A stretch of DNA of 64,000 bases from Mesorhabditis belari (GCA_958450365.1 CAUEEP010000742.1:512001-576000); one strand, 5' to 3'; shown: positions 1-11,747, counted from the stretch's first letter. Made by a program: numbers and translations. The notes: generated by a model not told the origin, from the letters alone.

Positions 1-703
1 CTAATTTCCTGAATAGATGAGAAAGATCAGATTTTTCTTTTCCTTCTTTATTTGATAGGACTGAAATTTTTTTGAAAATTGAAATTCTCTTTTCAAAATT
101 TCATCAAATCAATTCAAATTATGATAAAATAGAATAAAAATTGAAAGAAAAGAGATCAACTTTTTCTTTTTATAAGTTTTATTTCTAGAAAAAGTGCTCT
201 CTCAATTTTATTGACGTACCGGAAATTGCTTTGAGATTTATACGGACTAAGAATAGATGCAAGTTCTAGAACAAATAGAAAAAATTTCACACAAAAGATA
301 AATCTGAATGCAGATGGGAATAGCAGCTTTTTGGGGTATTTTTCCCGCGAAATTTGTCACCATTTTTCATCCCCATGAAATGTGACTGGGTAAAATCTTG
401 GATTCAACAAAAGGGATCTTGGATTCAACAAAGCCAATGGCAAGTAGCCGTTTGAAGTGACCCCGTAGCGAGGATTCCGATCACTCTGGGACCATTGTTC
501 CCAAAGACATCTAAAGGACATTGGTCCCTGAGGATGCATTTCATTAGCCTTTGTCTTCCCCTTTCTAGCCTCTTTGATATAAACTTTTCAAGTTTGCGGG
601 TATCTTTTTCTTTACACGAGTCGTTCTCTTTTGCCCTCTGCTTTGTCCACATGCAAATCCCATCTCTATTCACTCTCTAGAGTCATCCTTTAGACATAAA
701 GAT
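1..703. other. AT-rich region without a recognised gene
   Basis: No splice-consistent exon, RNA gene or element was recognised here. Bases 425-673 are open on the minus strand, but the reading has low complexity and no flanking splice sites that lead anywhere. Confidence 0.4.
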
Positions 704-1066
704 CTGTTCTTCGAACAGCCGACTGGTTTTAGCTTTGTATAAACTAATGAGATTATTTATAACTTTATTTGTGGTTCCTTTAACTTAAAGAATATTGTAA
801 AGAAATAGAAAACAAAGAGATAAACAAAAAAACAGAATAAATAAACAAATATCGTATTTTCTCTAATAGCAGTGCACCGTGAGCGTCGCCGAAATTGCTC
901 GAAATCTCGAAAAGCGCTTATCAGAACCTATCGATGTGGGGTCGAAAAATGTAGCTGACGATGAGATCTAGCGGAGGATTTGAGTGTTGAGTTTCTGGGA
1001 AAACTTTGGAAGCCGTAAATAGTCATCAACTCGGCTCGGCTGGGTGCACTACTATTAGAGAAAATT
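704..1066 (+). repeat. Dispersed duplication carrying MITE-A copy 1
   Basis: Bases 704-851 match 11057-11201 closely, starting TTCTTCGAACAGCCGACTG. They run directly into a MITE of about 215 bp (about 852-1066) with ends like CTCTAATAGTAGTGCACC and GGGTGCACTACTATTAGAG. The same MITE recurs near 11.2, 11.5, 27.5, 38.25 and 38.5 kb. Its first flank was therefore copied together with the element, so one of the two places is a secondary duplication. Confidence 0.8.
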
Positions 1067-1340
1067 TAAGTTGTGATTGGATTTGTTCGTTTGAAGTTGG
1101 CTAAAACAAACATCAGCTGGAAATCCAGCTTTTGTTGGAAATGGAATGGAAACCCGGCTTTGTTGGAGCACGAAATGTCTATTTCATTCCTCCTATTAAC
1201 AAAGTTGAACGTTAAGGGTGAGAATTTAAGTTAACGATGGTCGTAGAATCGATTCGACTCAGGTTTTCGTTTTTTACAGAACAATTCTATTCCAACTAGA
1301 GAGATCAAGTAAAGAAATTTGCAAAAAAAAATGATTACTG

Positions 1341-1560
1341 CTCGTTTGGGTGCACTACTATTAGAGAAAATACAATAAACGGAATCAAAGGTTAGAATCA
1401 AAGGCTAGAATCAAAAAGAACAAAGGCTAGAATCAAAGGGCTAGAATCAAAGACTAGAATCAAAGGCTAGAATCAAAGACTAGAATCAAAGGCTAGAATC
1501 AAAAGCTAGAATCAAAGAAAGCTGAATCAAAGAAAGCTTCAGAATTCAAAGGCTAGAATT
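1341..1560 (+). repeat. MITE-A end fragment plus AAGGCTAGAATC minisatellite
   Basis: Bases 1341-1372 are only the right end of MITE-A (GGGTGCACTACTATTAGAG). A degenerate 12-bp tandem repeat, AAGGCTAGAATC, follows to about 1560. The junction GGAATCAAAGGCTAGAAT also follows the MITE at 11.75 kb. Confidence 0.75.
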
Positions 1561-2077
1561 CTAATTCAAGTTTTTGAAAAGGATTAGTCAACTAAAGTTT
1601 CAAAATATCTTCTTTTTCAGAAAAAGAAAACTCTAGACACATAGCTACCGTATGCTAAGTGAAGTGTGAATCTAATTTTTAAAATCAGATAATCAAATTG
1701 AAACCAGTCTTTCAAAGAAGATCACTCAAAAAAGAACAATCCGCAGTTTCAATTGAATGAAGTGCTCAAAAAAGGGAAAGACTTTGCAACCCGAATGAAT
1801 GTTTGTTGGCATCCATTTTGGCAAAAGAGACAACGGAAAGAGCTTTGTTGAAAGCATCGAGTCCCTTGAGAGAGTGCACTAGACATTAGGGTGTCCCACC
1901 TAATTGGCCCTAATGTGAGGCCATCCGAGATCTCGCATTTCCTCCTCATTGGTCCCCTTTTCTTGTTCTTGAACCTGGAAATGCATCAATTTCATTCCAA
2001 GTTCAGTCTTGTTCTCACTTTCAAACAATTGAATCTCTCAATTTATTTCCTCCTAATAAGTGCTGAATCGAGTTCTA

Positions 2078-2291
2078 GAAGCTGAAAGTTCTAGAAGCTG
2101 AAAGTTCTAGAAGCTGAAAGTTCTAGAAGCTGAAAGTCTAGAGCTAAGCTGAAAGTTCTAGAAGCTGAAAGTTCTAGAAGCTGAAAGTTCTAGAAGCTGA
2201 AAGTTCTAGAAGCTGAAAGATCTAGAAGTTGAAAGTTCTAGAAGCTGAAAGTTCTAGAAGCTGAAAGTTCTAGAAGCTGAAAGTTCTAGAA
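2078..2291. repeat. 16-bp minisatellite, unit GAAGCTGAAAGTTCTA
   Basis: About 13 head-to-tail copies with few substitutions. No coding frame is kept through it. Confidence 0.9.
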
Positions 2292-2539
2292 TACGAGATT
2301 TTTTCAATCAAATTATTTCAAGCTGACTTTTCAGACGATTACTGTAAATTTTTTTTATAAATCTCTTTTAGGAAACAAAAAAGAAAACATTATAAATAAA
2401 AAAAGCACAAAAGAAACTAGAAAGCTTTTTTTTGAGTAAACACAGCTCCAAGGGTTCAATTGAAACACTCCAAGAAGAATCTCACCAAAAAAAAAGCGTG
2501 AATAATCGCGGGACCAAGTGATCAAGACACCTGTGCCCG

Positions 2540-2860
2540 GGAAAAATCGAAACCCGACTTGTGTACACCCTTAAATCCCCCTTTTATCCCTTTTGCGGGA
2601 ATCTCTTACCAGAAAGCTCACTGAAGTCGATCCATCAAAAACAGACGGCTCGGATCGGCCAAGAAAAGAGCAAGTGCGATAAATCAAACGATTCGACCCT
2701 GTGGGAGATTTTCGATTGCTGCTGGAAGAGGAGCCACTCAAAAAGAGAAAGACTGACACGATTTGTTGCCACTGGTGATGAATTTGAGTTGAGATTTGGG
2801 CTCAAGAGAGATACTTCATGTTTTCTAAGTTCTTGGATTTTCTTGGGATATTTGTAATGG
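2540..2860 (-). other. Higher-GC segment, possible lone exon
   Basis: The composition rises above the AT-rich surroundings. On the minus strand a serine-rich reading is open from about 2759 and meets a GTAAGA donor at about 2610. A plus-strand reading of 98 codons overlaps it. Neither connects to another exon that I can recognise, so I list it only as a candidate. Confidence 0.2.
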
Positions 2861-2914
2861 CTTTGAAATCAAAAAAACAACTTGTTCATCTTCGACAATC
2901 ATTTGAGAATGTTT

Positions 2915-2960
2915 AAGGAAAAGATCGAGGGTTCAATCCGATCTCCGGAAATCTACTTTA
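2915..2960 (+). repeat. Possible SINE fragment with B-box
   Basis: Contains TCGAGGGTTCAATCCGAT, close to the B-box part of the tRNA-like repeats at 19.9, 30.1 and 53.5 kb. No convincing A-box half is present. Confidence 0.4.
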
Positions 2961-3340
2961 TCAATTATTAATTTTATCAATTCCTTCTCTTCTTCATCAA
3001 CCTTCAACATTATTATGCATTGAAATTAAGCGTAATTTGAATTTGAATTAATCTAAGCCTACTTTTCATCTAGTATACTGTAGTTAGGGTTACTGTAGCA
3101 TCAGCTAAATAGCAGTCAACTAGGTCTAGATCCTGAAATGGATTTTTGGTTTAGTCTTGAATCTCTACCTAATCTAACGTGGCCTTTTTTTAAAAAACCA
3201 ATTATAGCTCGTCATTTAAAGAATACACTTTATAGTATCTTTCCCAGATTTAGAAAAAAAGAATTCTGTTAAATTGTTAAATTAACAATTTCATAAGTCA
3301 ACGAATTTCAGTTTCAATCTTCTTCTTACAAAGTATGCCG

Positions 3341-3500
3341 TCTGTCCTGTCTGTCTGTCTGTCTGTCTGTCTGTTGTCTGTCTGTCTGTCTGTCTGTAAG
3401 AATCTTGTTACAAAGTCAAAGTCTGTAAAGTATTCTTCTTACAAAGTATGCCGTCTGTCTCTGTCTGTCTGTCTGTCTGTCTGTCTGTAAGAATCTTCTT
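3341..3500. repeat. (CTGT)n microsatellite in two duplicated blocks
   Basis: Two blocks of CTGT repeats, each bracketed by CTTACAAAGTATGCCGTCTG and TAAGAATCTT, indicating a tandem duplication of a microsatellite with its flanks. Bases 3500-4050 hold nothing else I can recognise. Confidence 0.9.
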
Positions 3501-4059
3501 ACAAAGTATGCCTATTTACATTTCACTATCGACTAATAAATACAAGAAAAAGAAATAAAGAAAACCTTTTTGTTGAAAAGAAAAGGAAAAAAAAGAAACA
3601 AGTGAAGTGGGCTCAGGGCCACTTTTGGGGCTTTTCCGAGGCACTCCAAGACTCTCAAAGAGATTCCCATACACATTATAAACAATGCCCCCTTTCCACC
3701 CCCTTTTTTCATCATTTCTCTAAATGGGGAACTTTTTTTTTTTCTGAAAGCAGTAGTGCTTTTAGATAAATAATGATGTTTTTTGGATTGAAAGTAATAA
3801 TTTATCACTCAACGATCTCTATCACAAAGCTGAACAAAAGCTAGCATAAAATCGAAAATTCTGTAGAAATCCTCTTCAAAAAAAACTTTAAGAATTTGCC
3901 TCAAATGTGTGCTTTTTTCGAAAAGCATTTTGTCTTTTCGATTGAAGAACGCATAAAGAGACAAGAGTTACTGAAAAGATACACAAAAATAACACCAACA
4001 TTGAGAGAACGATCGGACGGGGGAGACAGATCTGGAAATAGGGTTTGGAAATAGAAAGT

Positions 4060-4119
4060 GGTTCTTGTTTTGGCTCTTGTTTTGGTTCTTGTTTTGGTTC
4101 TTGTTTTGGTTCTTTTTTT

Positions 4120-4157
<38 letters not shown>

Positions 4158-4404
4158 CTTACTTTGTCTTTCCGAAAACTCTTCGCTCGATCAGTGAATC
4201 GTAAACTCTCATTTACATCATTTGGATCAAGAGTTTCTGTTGGAACAACTCTGTTTCTGTTTCAACTCAGTTTCTGTTGTTCTTGTTTTGGTTCCTGTTT
4301 TGGTTCTTGTTTTGGTTCTTGTTTTGGTTTTTGCTTTGTTTCTTGTTTTGGTTCCTGTTTTGTTTCTTGTTTTGTTTCTTGTTTTGGTTCTTTTTTTTTC
4401 TTAC
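4060..4404. repeat. GTTCTTGTTTTG minisatellite with a duplicated exon fragment
   Basis: Two blocks of a 12-bp repeat (unit GTTCTTGTTTTG, with a long T run) lie at about 4060-4160 and 4275-4395. Between them, 4155-4260 repeats the donor-side half of the minus-strand exon at 4405-4615. The duplication therefore joined the exon end to the intronic minisatellite. Confidence 0.8.
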
Positions 4405-6361
4405 TTTGTCTTTCCGAAAACTCTTCGCTCGATCAGTGAATCGTAAACTCTCATTTACATCATTTGGATCAAGAGTTTCTGTTGGAACAGCATCCAACAC
4501 TTCCACTGATCCAACCACATCCATATCAATCAAGAAACGCTCAGCTTTCTTCTGATTCTCTTCCAAACGATTCAGATAATTCTCCGGCTGACTCCAGTTT
4601 CGATCACGTCGCTGTCTATACATTATTATGATTTTTTTTTGTTTAATAAGGATTGAGAAGGTAAAAAAGGTGGTAAACTGTTAACTTCTTACCACTTTTT
4701 AACACTCACCGATATCCTCCGTGATCTAAATCAACATTTCCCTCATTTTCATTTCCAGATGGTGTTGTGAAGATTCGAGGCTTCGTTTTTGAAAGAATAT
4801 CTCCGGGAGTTTCTCTCAGATTCTTGAGTCTCCTCTGATTGAGAAATGCCTTCACTACCAGCAATTTCTTGAGAACTACCAGCTTTCATTATCTAAATTT
4901 AAAAGTTTATATAAAAGAATGTTTTGTTGCTTATAAAACCTCTTGATTTTGATCGATTTTCGAGCCAATTTTCGTCGAGTCTTCTATTTTTTTGTTGAAA
5001 TTGAAATGCATTTCATTTTGATGATTTCCACTTCCACTCCACTCTTGATGCTCGAGCATCTCGTTTACATTGTTGTCATATGTACGCTAGATAAAAAAGA
5101 TTAACTATTACAGTACTGGACAATGAAATATGATATTTGAAAAAAGATCGTCACTTTCGCGCGTCTGTAACTCCATTGTCTTTGAGTTTAAACTATTAGT
5201 GTTTGACATTTTCTGAAAGCTCTTTTCAAGGGCTACACAATGGTAATAATTATATTTAAGACGGTACGGTAAAGACAAGAGAGTTACAGACGCAAAAGTA
5301 GTGAGAGAAACGAAAGGTGTGAAAGATGAGTATTGATAGGATTTTGAGTTTGGATTGAATACTTAATATTACCATTGTGTAGCCCTTGAAAAGAGCTTTC
5401 AGAAAATGTAGAACACTAATAGTTTAAACTCAAAGACAAGGAAGTTACAGACGCGCGAAGGTGACGATCTTTTTTCGAATATGATATTTCATTGTCCAGT
5501 AGTGCATTTCTTTCAACTTTTCACAAACATCTTCTACACTGATTGAGTTTATTCCTGGAGCATGAGCTTTAAAATGGAACTCGTTGATCTCATTTTTAGG
5601 TGATTGATCATTGCCAGAGTTTGCCGAATGATCACCAGAGTTGCCAAGATGATTCTGAAATAAAATCAAGAGTTGATAATGATGAGTTTTAAAGGAGATC
5701 GTTAACTATTTACAGCTTTACAGCCTTACAGCTTTACAGCTAAAAATTTCAAGTCAAAAGTGAGAACTCAAGACATTTTTATGTGATTGATCATTGCCAG
5801 AGTTTGCCGAATGATCACCAGAGTTGCCAAGATGATTCTGAAATAAAATCAAGAGTTGATAATGATTAGTTTTAAAGGAGATCGTTAATTATTTTCTCTC
5901 AAGACTCACATCATCACCATTTGGTCGACGATTCGGAAAATTTGAATTCATTCCATTTTTCTCAATTTCAGCAGAAGAAGCCGTGTTCTTAAAGTTTCTA
6001 TTTAGCGATTTTTTTTTATATAAAACGGTAAAGAATAAGATAAAATGCTGTTTTTCTTTACTAAATTTCAACAATTCTTTTCTCACATCAGCATCGCTTG
6101 AAGGTCGAGTGAGTTTGAGATGATTCGATGATGAAATTTTGATATTCGACTCTTTTCCTTCACTTAAGCTCTTTTCCATTTCATCAGATGCCTTTAAAGA
6201 AACGTTTTTTTTTTTGATAACTTTAATATTTTATAAATAAAATCTAATAAACAAACCTTATTGCTATCAGGATTTTTAAAAAGTTTTCCTAAACTTGACT
6301 TCCTTTCATTCGCGGCTGAGCTCTTCTCCAGTTCAGCGGATGATGGCCGTTTCCGGGTGCA
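4405..6361 (-). CDS. Low-complexity exons, possible 3' continuation of the ZP gene
   Basis: Minus-strand exons with good splice sites: 6361-6257, 6191-6087, 5987-5910, 5654 to about 5505, 5086-4940, about 4892-4700 and 4615-4405. Most run in phase 0. The predicted peptides are rich in Ser, Asn, Glu and Lys, and two share SSAE(L/I)EK, which suggests exon duplication. There is no hydrophobic segment, so this looks like a disordered tail. They start 60 bp below the ZP stop codon, so they could be its tail, joined by a weak GTTTGA donor just before that stop, or a separate gene. Two joins (near 6361 and 4850) need a one-base frame change. A MITE sits at the end of the 5654 exon. No family recognised. 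Confidence 0.45.
5111..5504. mobile_element. MITE-B copy 1, long foldback with Tc1/mariner-like ends
   Basis: The ends are CAGTACTGGACAATG and its inverse CATTGTCCAGTAGTG, with TA at the left flank. Arms of about 150 bp (with AAGAGCTTTCAGAAAATG in the right arm) are almost perfectly complementary around a unique centre. A 233-bp relative lies at 15514-15746. It has no transposase. The right end abuts an open exon of the minus-strand gene, which reads through into the element for 19 codons. Confidence 0.85.
5588..5900 (-). repeat. Tandem duplication of an exon and its acceptor
   Basis: About 125 bp, including TTTATTTCAG and the first part of the exon at 5654, is repeated at about 5775-5900. 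The upper copy runs into a stop after some 25 codons, so it is probably a dead exon. Confidence 0.7.
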
Positions 6362-6421
6362 CTGCTGTCATTCTCAAATACACCCTGAAAAGTGGTTTTC
6401 GATTAAAAAAAAGCGTTTTAT

Positions 6422-9249
6422 TCAAACTTCTTCTTCGCCATAAGTTGGAGTTGTGAGAGTTTTTAAGGTGAAATGACTCTCGTTTGAATCCGTTCCACTA
6501 TGGGAATTGCTACCGATCGGAGACTAAACTCTTGCTTCGATTGGATTATTGAATTATTGATTTATTGAATATTGGCGGGTATTGGATTCGGGTATTGAAG
6601 TCAAAACCCAACGCTTGCTTGGATTGGATTATTGAATTATTGAATAAAGCTGGTTATTGGATTTGGGTATTGAAGTCAAAACCCAACTCTTTCTTGGATT
6701 GGGTTATTGAATAAAGCTGGTTATTGGATTCGGGTATTGAAGTCAAAACTCACCACAGAAGCGATTCCCTGAGCATAGGGTTTTGTCGATTTGCCAACCG
6801 ATTCTCCGTATCCATCGATCGCTTCCTCATCCAATGAGTTCTTCCTTTGCGGCGTTTCGATCGAATGCAAGCCACCAGATTCGCTTGGTTCTGGGCAAGT
6901 TTCTCTCTGAAATTAAAGATTCATCAATCTCCATAAAACCCAAAAGTCTTTCAATTTTGTTCAGCCATTCAATATCGAAAATTCAAGACCGCCATTTTTC
7001 CCATCAGCATTCTAACTTTGAGCTGAAATTTCTTAGTGTTGGGCTAATGAATTTAAAGATTTTTTTATATTATTAGATGCGCCAAGACTTTCTCTATCGA
7101 TTGGTAGAAAAATTATTTAAATTGGAAAAGCCGAACACCAAGAAATTTGAGCTCAAAGTTAGATTGTCAATGAGCAAAGGAGCAAATGTTCCACAATCAG
7201 ATTTTACAATTTAAAAAGAAACTAAAAATCTTTTTTCTTACCGGACAAGCGCCTCCAAGCTCCTCTTTCAACTCGAGCCGAATTTGACAACCAAAGAAAA
7301 TCGTCTGACGATCGGCGAACTTGAAAACATGTGCCTCTTGACCGGCCTGAAAAATGAGGTAACTTTCAGATTTGCTTGAAGAGATTTGCTCACTGTCATA
7401 TCGTTCGAATAGTTCAAGTTGTCGAGCAGAAACTTGTCCTGTGAGCATCTGAAATATGAGTCAGATTGTGGTTCTTGTTGTGATCTACCCCTTGTCATCG
7501 ATCAGTAACTGGCCAATCCCTTGCCCATCATCAGCCGTACACGAGTGAACGGTCATACACAATAATGTCGGCTTGTGGACCTGCGCAACTCCATTTGTGG
7601 TAGACTGACTCGCCGATTGTTGCATATTTGATTGATTTTCCAGAGGAGCCACCACGGAGAACCTAGAGCTTTCATATCACTTGTCACGAGAAAAAAAAGG
7701 AAACCTCATACTGGCAAATCGGCATCCTTGAGTCATCAACGTTTCCCGGTAGATCAGTGGGCGGTAAAGTGCTGAAATCAGTTCAACAATTTCCTCAAAA
7801 ATTCGATAAAAGAATTGCACTGATTTGAATTGATTTGAATTGATGATTTTAAACCAAAACCTACCTAACATCGAGCTTTTGTGTAACCAGCTTATCCGCT
7901 TCTACATAAAGACATTGAACTCGAAAAGATCGATCGACTTTTGTGAGAAATATTGGATGAAACATAATCACTACAATCGCCTCCAAGACGAGGCCTCGAC
8001 TTGGTGAAAGCTAAAGATTTGTTTGAGAATTGCGGCTGGACAAATTGGTTCTTTTATTGGTCGCCGTTGGGACTCTAACCAAGCCATCTCTCGCTTGTCG
8101 GGCGAAAGATTTACCAATGAGCTACACCAACAAGTTCCAATTGCCGTTTGGATAGAGTTTTATGCCTTTTTAGAAGAAAATTATCAAATTTTCCATTAGA
8201 ACAAACCACTCTTTTCCTCCGCATTCCACACTCGAAATTCACCGGCACTTTCATCATCACCGACGACTCCGAATTCGTGCCACGAACACGGCACTCATTC
8301 TAAAACAATATTAAGATAAGATATTCAATCTATAATTAATCTATAATTAAATCTATAATTAAATCTATAATTAAATCTATAATTAAATCTATAACTCTTT
8401 GGTCTTGAAATGTCTTGAAACTCCAACACCGCCTTATCATCGATTTAGTGGAATGCTTTAAAATTGTTAAAGGCATTCATCCCGACCCCCTTTTTTCTGG
8501 TCTCTTTGAATTCGGCTCTCTACGGGGCTTCTGGAGGCCAGAAGGAGGCCAGAAGGGGGCCTTTTCTCATACGCCAACCTTCCGTTTCCTCTAAAAGCCC
8601 CCACAGTTTCTTTTTTAATCGAGTTATTAAATTCTGGAACATTTTACCCCCCACGTTCGTGATATTTCCACCTTGGCTAAATTTAAAGCCCCAATTTCGG
8701 CAATTGATTTGACTGCTCTGTGATTCTTTCTCGAGGTATCTATTTATTTTTTGGGTGTGTTTTGAGTGGTGTTCCGGGTAATTATTGTCATTTTGTTTTG
8801 TCGCTATTCAACTGAATAAAGCATATATATATATATAATTAATCTATAATCAAATCTATAATTAATCTATAATTAATCTATAATTAAATCTATAATTAAA
8901 TCTATAATCAAATCTATAATTAATCTATAATTAATCTATCATTAATCTATCATTAAATTTATAATTGAATAAAAGCTTCTTTTCACGAACTTTTGCATAG
9001 TGTCCTTTCGTGTAAACCGAACCGGCAAACGAGTTTTGCGTTTTGAAGAGAATCGTGATCATGTTGTTACCGCATTTGATTTCAGGAGTGCCTAAAAACA
9101 AAGATTTATATACTTTGTACATTAAATAAAGCACATTTTCACATTAAAAACTAACCAATTAATCCATTATCCATTATCATTGAGTTCCCAAAATCGACAA
9201 AATGAAACAATACCGAAAGCCAAGCGATACCGAACTCGGGAAAACGCAT
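6422..9249 (-). CDS. ZP-domain (cuticlin-like) protein, one internal frameshift
   Basis: Ten exons on the minus strand: 9249-9156, 9091-8991, 8299-8207, 8010-7865, 7771-7705, 7662-7489, 7448-7394, 7346-7242, 6906-6754, 6523-6422. All introns are GT-AG and all phases agree. The first exon gives a short hydrophobic leader. The ZP domain follows, with GTPEIKCGNN, FAGSVYTKG, MFHPIFLTKVDR, FRVQCLYVEAD, ATIGESVYHKW, MTVHSCTADDGQG, and AGQEAHVFKFADR near its end; this order is typical of nematode cuticlin-like ZP proteins, secreted matrix proteins of cuticle or sensory structures. In exon 6 the conserved frame changes once, near 7548-7556, where seven bases stand in for six. The predicted product is about 362 residues, with a short tail and no transmembrane helix before TGA. 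It is either a recent pseudogene or a sequence error; the family assignment is firm. Confidence 0.87.
6540..6745. repeat. Intronic repeats in ZP gene intron 9
   Basis: Three imperfect copies of about 70 bp built on TTGGATTATTGAATTATTGA and GGTATTGAAGTCAAAAC lie between the last two exons of the ZP gene. Confidence 0.8.
8063..8131 (-). repeat. tRNA-like sequence in ZP gene intron 3
   Basis: Read on the minus strand it has an A-box-like TAGCTCATTGG and a B-box-like GGTTAGAGTCC. It has an anticodon-like arm with loop CCGACAA and five complementary bases at the ends (GTTGG/CCAAC). The base before the anticodon is C instead of T and the T arm is poor. A functional tRNA is therefore unlikely; a tRNA-derived repeat or pseudogene fits better. 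Confidence 0.6.
8320..8960. repeat. CTATAATTAAAT repeat blocks in ZP gene intron 2
   Basis: AT-rich tandem repeats of CTATAATTAAAT occupy 8320-8400 and 8835-8960. The unique stretch between them is open for 82 codons on the plus strand, but it lies inside the intron and has no recognisable product. Confidence 0.85.
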
Positions 9250-9439
9250 CCCATTGAGCAAATCTCTGATAAAATGCCTTGAAATAATAGGCTCGAGTAC
9301 AAGTATATACAAAAGAAAAAAAAGATAGAATATAAATAAACTTAAGAATTCATCAGAAATCAAAATGAAATTATTGTGAAATGCTTTATAAAAGCTCAAA
9401 TTAAACTGATAAAGAACTCTTTTTGCGATCAGAATTTTA

Positions 9440-9627
9440 GAAGTTCACAGCCTTACAGCTTTACAGCCTTACAGCTTTACAGCCTTACAGCTTTACAGCC
9501 TTACAGCTTTACAGCTTTACAGCTTTACAGCTTTACAGCTTTACAGCTTTACAGCTTTACAGCTTTACAGCTTTACAGCTTTACAGCCTTACAGCTTTAC
9601 AGCCTTACAGCTTTACAGCTTTACCGC
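9440..9627. repeat. ACAGCTTTACAGCCTT minisatellite
   Basis: Array of the 9-bp unit TTACAGCTT/TTACAGCCT. The long open frame through it is a product of the period being a multiple of three. A short array of the same unit occurs near 5710-5740. Confidence 0.9.
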
Positions 9628-10249
9628 TAAAAATTTTACGTCAAAAGTGAGAACTCAAGATTTTTGCCTCAATTTACTCGAACAAATTCCGAACATAAAA
9701 AGCGAAAGCCAAAGAAATCCAGATTTTGAAAGTTTCTCCTCAAAAATCTCCCATTCAATGGTCATAGAAGATTTTTAAAAAAGGTGAAAAGAGCTTTAAA
9801 GCTTTGAAATGCCATCTTTTTTACTTCTTTTCCCTTCTTTTCCCTTTTCCCCTCAATTTCTCGCCTTTAGCCCCGATTTGGATCGTCTCTTCCATAATAA
9901 TTGAGCGCCGATTTTCGATTGAAAAGTCGAAAGTGACGATTTTTCTGTGCTAGAGAAATGAGATCTTCTTTTTTCTACTCGAAAACGATCATTTTAAGCA
10001 TTAGATCATTGGAAACTAACGATTATCACCCAATAAAGTGTCGAGAGTCGAGAAATTATGGCTTTCTTCAAATTATATTCATCAACTTTAAATACTCTGT
10101 CAAAAAATTTTTGACTCAGCTTATAGACATCGAGATTAAAAACTGAAACGGATTTTCTCACTGTTCAATTCTTAAACTTCGGCGTTTCTACTGTTCTCAG
10201 CAAGTTAATAATCTTTTAGAAAACAAATAGAAACTTTTATCGGTTTGGA

Positions 10250-10445
10250 ATCATTGTCAGCAATATTGTCAGCAATATTGTCAGCAATATTGTCAGCAAT
10301 ATTGTCAGCAACTTTGTCAGCAACATTGTCAGTAACACTGTCAGCAACATTGTCAGTAACACTGTCAACAACATTGTCAGCAAAATTGTCAGCAACATTG
10401 TCAGTAACATTGTCAGTAACATTGTCAACAACATTGTCAGCAAAA
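10250..10445. repeat. 12-bp minisatellite, unit TTGTCAGCAATA
   Basis: Sixteen or so copies of TTGTCAGCAAYA with few variants. Both strands stay open because the period is 12, so the apparent repetitive proteins have no support. Confidence 0.9.
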
Positions 10446-11201
10446 TGATCATCCAATAATGATCGAATGATCAACAGAAGAAGACAAACATGAATGACAA
10501 ATGTTCAAGACAAATGATGAAAAAGAAAGAAACTTGTTCAACAACTATTTACAAATACAAAAATACGAACATCTCGTTACTCAAAGTTCCTTTAGGACAT
10601 TTCTCATTCAAGGTCAAGCTGAAGTTGAAGAGAGAAAAAGTAAAAGAACAAGCTGGTTATTGAGGAGAAAGTTGAGAAGAGTGTCACTTGTAAGGATAAT
10701 TATTATAAGAAAAAAGAAAAAAGAGCTTCCTGTCTCTAAATTTTTCATCTATTACAAGTAAATTACAAGAACGGACAAAGTATTCTGTAGGGTTTCTTGT
10801 CCAATTTACTTGTCTTTTTTGGTGACCTCTTCGTCGAGAGTTTGAAGTAAGAAAAAGAAAATTTTTCGGTTAAAAACTTTTGAGCAGACTTGATTATTTA
10901 AAAACTAGAGTAATCCAATTTTGATATTATTCAATGAGAAATGAAATGCTCATTTAATAATACGAAAATTAGGTTAATTGAATGTTAACTAAAAATTTGT
11001 GACTGATTGATGACTAATCGAGATGAAGCTCTTTATTTGATCAAGGCTTTCGGTCTATTCTTCGAACAGCCGACTGATTTTAGCTTTATATGAACTAATG
11101 AGATTATTTATAACTTTATTTGTAGTCCCATTTAGCTTAAATAATATTGTAAACAAATAGAAAACAAAGAGATAAACAAACAAAAAGAAAAAATAAACAA
11201 A

Positions 11202-11413
11202 TACCGTATTTTCTCTAATAGTACTGCACCCAGAGCGTCGCCTAAATTCCTCGAAATCTCGAGAACCGCTTATCAGAACCTATCGATGTGGGATCGGAAA
11301 ATGTAGCTGACGATGAGATCTTGTGGGGGATTTGAGTGTTGAGTTTCTGGGAAAACTTGGAAACTGTAAAATAGTCATCAACTCGGCTCGTTTGGGTGCA
11401 CTACTATTAGAGA
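11202..11413 (+). mobile_element. MITE-A copy 2
   Basis: Full-length copy with left end TACCGTATTTTCTCTAATAG and right end GGGTGCACTACTATTAGAG. The interior matches the other copies (GCTTATCAGAACCTATCGAT). It has no coding capacity. Confidence 0.85.
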
Positions 11414-11532
11414 GAAAAAGACTAGAGCAAGCAGCTTTGGCAGATTAGGGTAACATCTGTGAGGTTATACCTCTTTCCCAGGCATTTAATTTCTAGATTA
11501 CAATAGTTTTAGCTTAATCCAGTAGTAGCCGA

Positions 11533-11747
11533 ATCCTCTAATAGTAGTGCACCCTGAGCGTCCCCTAAATTCCTCTAAATCTCAAAAACCGCTTATCAGA
11601 ACCTATCGATGTGGGGTCGGAAAATGTAGCTGACGATGAGATCTTGTGGAGGATTTGAGTGTTGAGCTTCTGCGATAACTTGGAAACCGTAAAATCGTCA
11701 CCAACTCGGTTCGCCGGGGTGCACTACTATTAGAGAAAATACGGTAA
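11533..11747 (+). mobile_element. MITE-A copy 3
   Basis: Same family and orientation as copy 2, only 120 bp away. The right end keeps the full TTAGAGAAAATACGGTA; the left end is damaged. Confidence 0.85.

Noticed and set aside
4065..4623. Phe/Leu-rich plus-strand proteins
   Set aside because: Produced by the GTTCTTGTTTTG repeat; the real coding signal there is the minus-strand exon 4615-4405.
8063..8131. Functional tRNA-Val gene
   Set aside because: C at position 33, poor T arm and location inside an intron make a working tRNA unlikely.
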